Source: an uncultured Bdellovibrio sp.
GTDB taxonomy: Bacteria; Bdellovibrionota; Bdellovibrionia; Bdellovibrionales; Bdellovibrionaceae
Length of the DNA stretch: 6,588 nt
Direction: 5' to 3'
NCBI GenBank assembly: GCA_946480995.1
Contig: CAMLMF010000149.1
Span: 1 to 6,588 of the forward strand
Position numbers and translations under genes: made by a program. The notes beneath the pieces were generated by a model. That model had not been told where the DNA came from. It searched no databases and saw only the letters and a list, made by a program, of their open reading frames with translations. Of this stretch, positions 1 to 4,393 are shown piece after piece (position 1 is the stretch's first letter; each line of letters opens with the position of its first letter).

Positions 1-120
1 GCAGAATTTGAAAAGCTTGGTTTTACAGGGACCCCTGTGACTTTAGTTAACGGCGTGGCCCTTCATGGGGCCCAGCCGTCGGATGAAATCGAAAGAGTGA
101 TTGCTTTAACAGAAAAATAG
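1..120 (+). CDS. DsbA-like thiol:disulfide oxidoreductase, C-terminal fragment
   Basis: Only the last 39 codons are inside the window; the frame is open from base 1 and ends in TAG, followed directly by TAA. The visible part contains GFTGTPVTLVNG and then GAQPSDEIERVI. This matches the end of DsbA/DsbC-type thioredoxin folds: a G-T-P segment with the cis-proline next to the active site, an N-G beta turn, a GAQP stretch, and a final amphipathic helix. Proteins of this family make or shuffle disulfides in the cell envelope. The CXXC motif and any signal peptide lie outside the window, so oxidase versus isomerase cannot be decided. It converges on a secreted protein with eight cysteines after the signal peptide, which is a fitting but unproven neighbour. 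The family call is fairly sure and the exact role is not. Confidence 0.72.
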   Translation, partial: AEFEKLGFTGTPVTLVNGVALHGAQPSDEIERVIALTEK

Positions 121-121
121 T

Positions 122-146
122 AACAGGGCGCGCTTAGCGCCCTGTT
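122..146 (-). terminator. Intrinsic terminator between convergent genes
   Basis: A perfect 10-bp stem (122-131 with 137-146, arms AACAGGGCGC and GCGCCCTGTT) closes a 5-base loop. Read on the - strand it is followed after four bases by a run of five T (117-113), so it fits a Rho-independent terminator of the secreted-protein gene. The last coding codons of that gene form the first arm and its TAA lies in the loop (134-136). On the + strand the stem begins within the second of two tandem stops of the DsbA-like gene, but no T-run follows, so termination in that direction is probably weaker. Confidence 0.8.
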
Positions 147-1561
147 GTATCCAAGACAACGTAATGTTGGCCACTGCCATCAAGGGGAATCAAAGATCCT
201 GAAGATGGGTCTACAGCGTAAGCAAAGACAGGCAGTCCGATGCGCGGTTGCACGACATGAAAGCCCATATTCACGCGGTAAGCAGAGTTCGGATTGCAGC
301 CGCGGCTTGTGCTGACGTTGTCGCCCAAGTTCATGTCAGCTCTTCCAGTTCCCGCGAAGGTGCCAGAGCCCGCGGGGCCGCCAATAAAGACTTCAATATC
401 TAAAGATCTTGGTTGGCCAGGAATACAAGCATAGCCCGTCACCCAGTTTCCGGAAGCGCCATCGGGTTCCACCGATGTGATGCCGCCGCGAATATTGCTT
501 GTTTGTGCAGCTGGGAAAGACACGCGGCCAGATTGGCCAATTGTTAGATTAGGTAAGCCAATCGGGGAAATACCGTGGACGAACACGGAAGCACCTGCAA
601 ACTGCACAGCTTCGCTGCGAGTAAACGGAATCGAGAAGCGGTGATTGCTATATTGCGTTTGGCACTGTTGCGCGACAGCGGGTTCGCTGGGGCGATCCGC
701 GCGAGCGGCTTTGGCGAATTGTCCGCCAGCTCCGGCAGCACCATTCACGTAAACATGCACATCAATCGATTCATTTCTGTTTTTTGCACAAGCCCAACCA
801 TTTAAAACTAAACCTTGTGCGCCCAAATCCTGGAAGCCATCAATATATCCATGAATAGGTCCGCCGGCAGGAGGAGCTGGTGGCACTGGAGGAGTCGGTG
901 GAACTGGTGGTGGGTTCGGAGTTGGTGGCACTGGTGGCACTGGTGGTGGAGGATTTGGATTCGATCCACAGCGACGGTATTGGAAGTTGTAGGTGATGCC
1001 TGATTGAATGTCGATACTGTCGACAGAAGCCATCGCGTCTTCGTTACGACGATTGGTTTCCGTGGCCATCATGGATTGTGTTCTTAGAATGACTTCCGCA
1101 CCGCAAGCGCTCCATACATCAAGGTCTGCGCGCAATTCGTTGGTGAAAGTATAGTTGTCATTATAAGGTCCTAGGAATTCTTTTGAATAACGGCGGCTGT
1201 TTTTGCCGGCGAAGAAATAATCCGCAGAAAAGCGCATGCGTCCACCGCTTGGTAAGGCTGCAAACCCACGATAGTCGATTGTAAATACAGCCACGCTGTA
1301 TCCTTGCGGAACACGAACAGGGATGGCGATATCGCAGTAACGTTGATCCACGGTAAGGCCCGTGTATCCACCCGCAGCTGTTGTGAAGTTGTCAAAAAGG
1401 ATGCTGATGGCTTGTCCATCAGGTGTGAGGGTAGCTCTGGCTGTTCCATTGGCACAACCTGCTCCGCCGAAGGTGGCTCTGCCGAGCTCTAATTTTTGAG
1501 CAGAAGCGCCTGCTGCTAATAAGGTAAGAAAGGCTCCGGTAACTAAGGCTTTTAAGTTCAT
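134..1561 (-). CDS. Secreted DUF4360-like protein with proline-rich linker and two C-terminal modules
   Basis: 475 residues, function unknown. Residues 1-21 form a signal peptide (K4, hydrophobic core, A-S-A before Q22), so the protein is exported. Residues about 25-200 resemble the DUF4360 secreted family: an F-x-G-x-G-C start, a T-x-D-G-x-x-x-x-x-F-D-N-F segment, a P-x-G-Y region followed by I-D-Y-R-G, and cysteines at 36, 76, 153 and 198. Residues 201-234 are a linker of mostly proline. Two diverged copies of one module follow (about 236-351 and 357-475). They share G-W/Y-A-C, S-I/L-D-I/V, an A-G-x-G glycine stretch, R-A-D and a second cysteine (258 with 300, 379 with 422). The start is supported by GAGGGG at 1571-1566, four bases upstream of ATG. 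It lies 93 bp downstream of two XRE regulators on the same strand, which may control it. A surface or matrix-binding role is possible, but no enzyme motif is seen. Confidence 0.85.
   Translation of the reverse strand: MNLKALVTGAFLTLLAAGASAQKLELGRATFGGAGCANGTARATLTPDGQAISILFDNFTTAAGGYTGLTVDQRYCDIAIPVRVPQGYSVAVFTIDYRGFAALPSGGRMRFSADYFFAGKNSRRYSKEFLGPYNDNYTFTNELRADLDVWSACGAEVILRTQSMMATETNRRNEDAMASVDSIDIQSGITYNFQYRRCGSNPNPPPPVPPVPPTPNPPPVPPTPPVPPAPPAGGPIHGYIDGFQDLGAQGLVLNGWACAKNRNESIDVHVYVNGAAGAGGQFAKAARADRPSEPAVAQQCQTQYSNHRFSIPFTRSEAVQFAGASVFVHGISPIGLPNLTIGQSGRVSFPAAQTSNIRGGITSVEPDGASGNWVTGYACIPGQPRSLDIEVFIGGPAGSGTFAGTGRADMNLGDNVSTSRGCNPNSAYRVNMGFHVVQPRIGLPVFAYAVDPSSGSLIPLDGSGQHYVVLDTTGR
137..856 (-). 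repeat. Two tandem diverged protein modules in the secreted protein
   Basis: Residues about 236-351 and 357-475 of the secreted protein are two copies of one fold unit. Shared landmarks in order are glycine plus tryptophan or tyrosine then A-C (GWAC at 255-258, GYAC at 376-379), S-I-D-V-H-V versus S-L-D-I-E-V, N-G-A-A-G-A-G versus G-G-P-A-G-S-G, F-A followed by R-A-D, then a second cysteine and an R-F-S-I versus R-V-N-M strand. Identity is low, so this is an old duplication visible at protein level only. I recall similar GWAC-type repeats in other secreted bacterial proteins but cannot name a family with certainty. Confidence 0.65.
860..961 (-). repeat. Proline-rich linker with repetitive DNA
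   Basis: Codons 201-234 of the secreted protein are mostly proline, interrupted by valine, threonine, asparagine and alanine. On the + strand this reads as repeated GGTGGCACT-like and GGTGGTGG units, including two back-to-back copies of GGTGGCACT (924-941). It acts as a stiff extended spacer between the DUF4360-like domain and the C-terminal modules. Such short direct repeats could change copy number in frame by slippage. Confidence 0.8.
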
Positions 1562-1654
1562 AAATCCCCTCGTGGTTGGAAACTGGTGTCTCTTTGCGAC
1601 CGCTCCCCTTACTTGTGCAAGGTCGGTGCCGATAAAAAGGGACTTATTGGCTCT

Positions 1655-1936
1655 TTATGTGCCTTTGAATACGCCGTGCGCAGTAAATTTTTCTCGAAGG
1701 CTTTGATTGAGGTGGGTCATTTCGGCCTTAAGGAAAACCTGAAAGAGCTCTTCTGCGTCCAAATTGTAAAGATGGATCAGCTTAATAAGACAGGGGATAG
1801 GTGGGTGGGAGTGTCCTCGCTCCCAATTGGAAACGAACTGTGGGGTGGAGTAGCCAATTTTTTCAGCAACTTCTCGTTGCGACAATTGCGCCTCTTTGCG
1901 TTTTTGGCGAAGGAATTTTGCTAAAGCATTGCTCAT
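1655..1936 (-). CDS. Small XRE-family helix-turn-helix regulator (second of a pair)
   Basis: 93 residues. Residues about 5-62 form a five-helix XRE/Cro-C1-type DNA-binding domain. Helix 2 starts at L18-S19-Q20 (LSQREVAEKIG) and the recognition helix is around T31-W38, ending in the family signature N-W-E-R-G (37-41). L60-D-A-E-E-L-F is the usual last helix. The remaining 30 residues are polar, with no recognisable ligand or enzyme domain. The ATG overlaps the TGA of the upstream regulator gene as ATGA (1936-1933), so the two are almost certainly co-transcribed and translationally coupled. An AAGAGA stretch about eight bases upstream is only a weak Shine-Dalgarno. Target genes are unknown; its own operon and the secreted protein 93 bp downstream are the obvious candidates. 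Confidence 0.87.
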   Translation of the reverse strand: MSNALAKFLRQKRKEAQLSQREVAEKIGYSTPQFVSNWERGHSHPPIPCLIKLIHLYNLDAEELFQVFLKAEMTHLNQSLREKFTAHGVFKGT

Positions 1937-2232
1937 GGGTTGTCTCTTTTCAGAGGGCGTAAAATCACTTCATAGATTCCGGCATGCATATCAGAGGGCA
2001 GGCTCGGTCGGTCCGAGGTCTCTAGCGAAATCTTGCGGCTGCGCCCATAAAGTTCTTCGACAGAAACATTTAGAATGTCACAGATTTTAAATACGTGCTC
2101 CATCTTGCGCGGCTGTTGTCCGGCAAGCCAATGATAGATTGTTTTCGCGGGGACCTGTGACATGCGGGAGAGTTGCGCCACAGTGATGCCCTTATCGTTC
2201 AAGATACGCCGTAAACTCTTAGTCAGGCTCAT
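1933..2232 (-). CDS. Small XRE-family helix-turn-helix regulator (first of a pair)
   Basis: 99 residues from the chosen ATG at 2232. Residues about 3-62 form an XRE-type DNA-binding domain: helix 1 L3-L11, helix 2 T17-M24 (ITVAQLSRMS), recognition helix P28-L36 (P-A-K-T-I-Y-H-W-L), and a closing helix V-S-V-E-E-L-Y. The C-terminal 35 residues are polar and end in G-I-Y-E-V-I-L-R-P, possibly a short dimerisation or partner-binding strand; this part is not recognised. The frame stays open upstream to a TTG at 2304, but the ATG is preferred: AAAGG sits six bases before it, the homology starts there, and the TTG lies inside a candidate operator repeat. The gene overlaps the next regulator by four bases. 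It may regulate itself through the repeats at 2293-2331. Confidence 0.85.
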   Translation of the reverse strand: MSLTKSLRRILNDKGITVAQLSRMSQVPAKTIYHWLAGQQPRKMEHVFKICDILNVSVEELYGRSRKISLETSDRPSLPSDMHAGIYEVILRPLKRDNP

Positions 2233-2238
2233 AGAAGA

Positions 2239-2243
2239 CCTTT
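2239..2243 (-). promoter_or_regulatory. Shine-Dalgarno deciding the start of the first XRE regulator
   Basis: AAAGG on the - strand ends six bases before the ATG at 2232. It favours this start over the in-frame TTG at 2304, which has no comparable site. Confidence 0.65.
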
Positions 2244-2263
2244 CGACCAAACCAAGATTAGTT

Positions 2264-2292
2264 TTGATAAACTTTCCTGGATTCAGAAACAA
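2264..2292 (-). promoter_or_regulatory. Candidate promoter of the XRE regulator pair
   Basis: On the - strand TTGTTT (2292-2287) and TATCAA (2269-2264) are separated by exactly 17 bp and lie about 32 bases upstream of the ATG at 2232. Each box is an imperfect sigma-70 match (three and four of six). The direct repeats at 2293-2331 touch the upstream edge of the -35 box, as activator sites often do. This is a pattern match only. Confidence 0.4.
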
Positions 2293-2331
2293 AATTCTCG
2301 CCAACGGGATTTCAATTCTCGTAAGCGGGAT
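2293..2331. promoter_or_regulatory. Duplicated quasi-palindromic operator candidate, 21-bp spacing
   Basis: The 18-bp pattern AATTCTCGNNANCGGGAT occurs at 2293-2310 and again at 2314-2331, with exactly 21 bp between copies, about two helical turns. Inside each copy TCTCG and CGGGA flank four bases (2296-2309, 2317-2330), an imperfect dyad as expected for a dimeric XRE repressor or activator. The conserved bases are the outer ones and the centre varies, which suggests selection for protein contacts. The site lies between the XRE pair and the MOSC gene, so it could serve either or both. Confidence 0.6.
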
Positions 2332-2382
2332 ACATTTTGGATTGTCTTGATTTTGAGCTTAAACCAGCCCCACGATTGTTCT

Positions 2383-2398
2383 GTTTTGGCAACAAAAC
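2383..2398. promoter_or_regulatory. GTTTTG-GCAA-CAAAAC dyad upstream of the MOSC gene
   Basis: A perfect 6-bp inverted repeat around GCAA. It lies about 32 bases before the candidate -10 box at 2430 and could be an operator or a small hairpin. AAACCAGCC occurs on its right edge (2395-2403) and again at 2361-2369. Either could be chance in AT-rich intergenic DNA. Confidence 0.3.
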
Positions 2399-2429
2399 CA
2401 GCCTGAGTGCCTAACGGCGTTTTTAGATT

Positions 2430-2435
2430 TATAAA
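2430..2435 (+). promoter_or_regulatory. Candidate -10 box of the MOSC gene
   Basis: TATAAA (five of six to TATAAT) lies 67 bases upstream of the ATG at 2503, in an AT-rich stretch. No good -35 box is seen at 16-18 bp. If real, it puts the in-frame GTG at 2407 upstream of the transcript start and supports the shorter protein. The rest of 2305-2502 holds no gene I can support. Confidence 0.35.
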
Positions 2436-2502
2436 AAATGGTGCATTTGGCAACTACTTTTTGCTCTTGCCTTCTGGAACACAAAACGAAAACATCTTAA
2501 GC

Positions 2503-3294
2503 ATGAAAATCGAAGAGCTTTACATTTACCCGATCAAGTCTGCGCGCGCTCAGCGCGTTACCAAAATGCCGATCTCTCACGAAGGTCCCGAGGGTGATCG
2601 ACAATGGATGTTGGTGGATGAAAGTGGAAAGTTCATTTCACAAAGAACGGTGCCCAAACTGGCGACAGTGGAAGTCTTTTGTGACGAATCTTCCTTAACC
2701 GTCGGTATTCAGAAAATGTTCGTGAAGATCTCAAAGAACAATTCCTTTCAGCGCAAAGTGCGTGTGTCAGTATGGAATGATTCTTTCGATGCGGCTCTTG
2801 AGCCAGATTTATATTCGCAAGCTTTGGCGAAATATTTAGGGGTGAACTGCCGTCTGGTTCGTTATGCTCCGTATTCTCAACGCCGCGTCCGTTCCTTAGA
2901 GATGGAATGGAAGCCTGAGGTGCGTTTTGCAGACGGTCGTTCTGTGCAGATACTTAATCTTAAAAGTTTGCAGGATTTAAATTCTCGCTTGTCTGTCCCC
3001 GTGGGGGCGGATCGTTTTCGTGCTAACATTCTGTTTTCTGGGACCGAGGCCTTTCAAGAAGATCAGTGGAAGCGTATTCGTATCGGCAGTGTGATCTTTT
3101 CGCAGCCCAAAAAATGTGCTCGTTGCACAATCACCACAATTGATCAGCAAACAGGATTACCTTCTGGTCCAGAGCCTTTAAAAACTTTGGCCAGTTATCG
3201 TCGCGATGGAAAAGATGTGTTTTTCGGTTCGTTGTGGATTCCTGAAAGTCCGGGGGTGGTAAATGCCGGGGATGTGATTGAGGTCTTAGAGTAG
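2503..3294 (+). CDS. MOSC-domain protein, YcbX/mARC-like molybdenum cofactor protein
   Basis: 263 residues from ATG 2503. An N-terminal MOSC_N beta-barrel region (about 1-110) starts with I-Y-P-I-K-S and contains G31-D-R-x-W-M-L-V-D and I-S-Q-R. The MOSC domain (about 120-262) carries R171-F-R-A-N-I, F-Q-E-D-Q-W, and K-C205-A-R-C208-T-I-T-T-I-D; by analogy with mARC the second cysteine (C208) should bind molybdenum. G-P-E-P-L-K-T-L and a final G-D-V-I-E-V-L-E complete the family pattern. Known relatives reduce N-hydroxylated compounds using an outside electron donor. The C-terminal 2Fe-2S domain of E. coli YcbX is absent, so a separate partner is needed. The frame is open back to GTG 2407, but family similarity begins at 2503; no clear Shine-Dalgarno is seen there. 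It diverges from the XRE pair and converges on the hydrolase 39 bp away. Confidence 0.88.
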   Translation: MKIEELYIYPIKSARAQRVTKMPISHEGPEGDRQWMLVDESGKFISQRTVPKLATVEVFCDESSLTVGIQKMFVKISKNNSFQRKVRVSVWNDSFDAALEPDLYSQALAKYLGVNCRLVRYAPYSQRRVRSLEMEWKPEVRFADGRSVQILNLKSLQDLNSRLSVPVGADRFRANILFSGTEAFQEDQWKRIRIGSVIFSQPKKCARCTITTIDQQTGLPSGPEPLKTLASYRRDGKDVFFGSLWIPESPGVVNAGDVIEVLE

Positions 3295-3333
3295 CTCTAC
3301 GGAGTTCCTTACGTCCTCGCCGTCACGAACATT

Positions 3334-4377
3334 TTAGCGTAAAAAGCTTTCTATTTTTTTTAGGCAATGCTGGGACGCCAGAGAATTTAAATTCACATCA
3401 AAAGCATGGGACTGATTTTTCAACAGAACGACCTGCAACGCTAAATTATTCTTTTTCCCAAATTCTTCTAAAGCATGTGCTTGCTCGACATCAACGACAG
3501 GGTCGCGGTCACCGTGAAAGACCAGGATTTGTGTTTTCCCAAGATGATTAAAGGCGCCGACAGAGTACTTTTGCAATGTTTCCGAGGTCACGCCTTCGGT
3601 TTTAAACAACTGCTCTAAACGCTCGGGCCAGTCTAAGATGTCGCCGGCATAGGCGTGTTCTTGAATTTTAATAAAATCAGTGATCGGGTAAAAAGACACG
3701 ACTTTGCGGATGAAACCTTCAGGAAATTCGTTGGCAACAGCCATGGCTAAGTATCCACCAGCCGAGCGCCCCGCCGTGTGAATTTGTTCCGGTTCGTAAC
3801 CGCGTTCTTTTAACACCTGCAAAGCGTTTTCGATTTCAGCTTTTAGGTCCGCGATGATGACCGGTAAATCAACTTGGGGAATGCGGCGATAGGGCAACAC
3901 CACGACGTGAAAGCCTAAGTTGTGTAAAAAAGAATTAAAGGGGTTGATTTGTTCTAAGCTGCCATGACTAAATCCACCGCCGTGAATTTGAAAGACCACA
4001 GGGGCGGTCAGTCTTGCCGCCAGATAAAACTTACTTTCGACGACCTCGCCAGAAGAGTTTTTAAGTGCTACCGCTTCAGATGAAAAATCAAAATAATTTC
4101 CAACCACCAAGGACTGCGCAAAGCTTCGCATCGTCAATCCAAAGTTCGCGATGTCTTTGAAATAGATGGCCAGCAGGAAAATAAAATTAAGGCTCAGTAC
4201 AAACAATGCGGCTGGGTGTACGAGGTTAAAACCTAAGACGATGATCGCTGTGCAAATTAATAAGACAACAGGTGTAAAAGCAGAAGTAACCAGAGACAAA
4301 GTCCACAGAAGCCCCTTATTTGTGAGCTTCCGTGTGTACAGTAAAGACAATGAAATGAGACTGGCAAAAAGGAGCAT
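3334..4377 (-). CDS. Membrane-anchored alpha/beta hydrolase (hormone-sensitive-lipase type)
   Basis: 347 residues from the preferred ATG at 4377, or 349 from ATG 4383; numbering here is from 4383. Three hydrophobic stretches (about 1-17, 25-51, 55-76) should anchor it in the inner membrane. The catalytic domain (about 100-349) shows H134-G-G-G-F of the oxyanion hole, the nucleophile elbow G205-R-S207-A-G, D294 in H-G-D-R-D-P-V-V, and H326 in S-H-A-F-D: a complete Ser-Asp-His set of the alpha/beta hydrolase fold-3 esterase/lipase family. The substrate is unknown; a short acyl ester or lipid at the membrane is likely. AAGGAG ends one base before the first ATG but seven before the second, so the second start is favoured. 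It is 10-16 bp downstream of an acyltransferase-like gene on the same strand, with a terminator-like hairpin over its own start. Confidence 0.88.
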   Translation of the reverse strand: MLLFASLISLSLLYTRKLTNKGLLWTLSLVTSAFTPVVLLICTAIIVLGFNLVHPAALFVLSLNFIFLLAIYFKDIANFGLTMRSFAQSLVVGNYFDFSSEAVALKNSSGEVVESKFYLAARLTAPVVFQIHGGGFSHGSLEQINPFNSFLHNLGFHVVVLPYRRIPQVDLPVIIADLKAEIENALQVLKERGYEPEQIHTAGRSAGGYLAMAVANEFPEGFIRKVVSFYPITDFIKIQEHAYAGDILDWPERLEQLFKTEGVTSETLQKYSVGAFNHLGKTQILVFHGDRDPVVDVEQAHALEEFGKKNNLALQVVLLKNQSHAFDVNLNSLASQHCLKKIESFLR

Positions 4378-4390
4378 GAGCATGCTCCTT
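4366..4390 (-). terminator. Hairpin plus T-run overlapping the hydrolase start
   Basis: Positions 4369-4378 and 4381-4390 are a perfect 10-bp inverted repeat (AAGGAGCATG / CATGCTCCTT) two bases apart. As RNA on the - strand it folds as a 9-bp stem with a GCTC loop, directly followed by a U-run (complement of the five A at 4366-4370). It starts four bases after the stop codon of the large upstream gene, so it has the form of an intrinsic terminator. The stem is only about half GC, so strength is uncertain. It covers the hydrolase Shine-Dalgarno and both candidate start codons. Confidence 0.6.
4385..4390 (-). promoter_or_regulatory. Shine-Dalgarno deciding the hydrolase start
   Basis: AAGGAG on the - strand is a near-perfect ribosome binding site. 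It is one base from ATG 4383, too close, and seven bases from the in-frame ATG 4377, which is ideal. It forms the 5' arm of the hairpin at 4369-4390 and would be unavailable when that stem is closed. Confidence 0.7.
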
Positions 4391-4393
4391 ATA

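Noticed and set aside
815..1003. A tryptophan-rich open frame on the + strand
   Set aside because: It is the complement of the proline-rich linker; the repeated tryptophans come only from GG-rich repeat DNA read in another frame.
1628..1635. GCCGATAA, the -10 element of flagellar sigma-28 promoters, on the + strand
   Set aside because: No matching -35 element is found 11 bases upstream, and it would transcribe antisense to the XRE genes.
1586..1924. A 112-codon open frame on the + strand
   Set aside because: It lies opposite the second XRE regulator, whose helix-turn-helix match is clear, and it has no recognisable domain.
1655..2232. Toxin-antitoxin or prophage switch
   Set aside because: Two XRE proteins suggest it, but there is no toxin-like gene, integrase, attachment repeat or other phage gene around them.
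2233..2304. Longer form of the first XRE protein starting at TTG 2304
   Set aside because: There is no Shine-Dalgarno before the TTG, which falls inside the operator repeat and upstream of the candidate promoter; the extra residues do not belong to the HTH domain.
2407..2502. Longer MOSC protein starting at GTG 2407
   Set aside because: The 32 extra residues are not part of the family, and the candidate -10 box lies within them; family similarity starts at ATG 2503.
3287..3361. Possible terminator of the MOSC gene (small TAGAG/CTCTA hairpin at its stop codon and an eight-T run at 3354-3361)
   Set aside because: The stem is only 5 bp and lies more than 50 bases from the T-run; the T-run itself encodes lysines of the opposing hydrolase gene. 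No convincing terminator is visible between these convergent genes.
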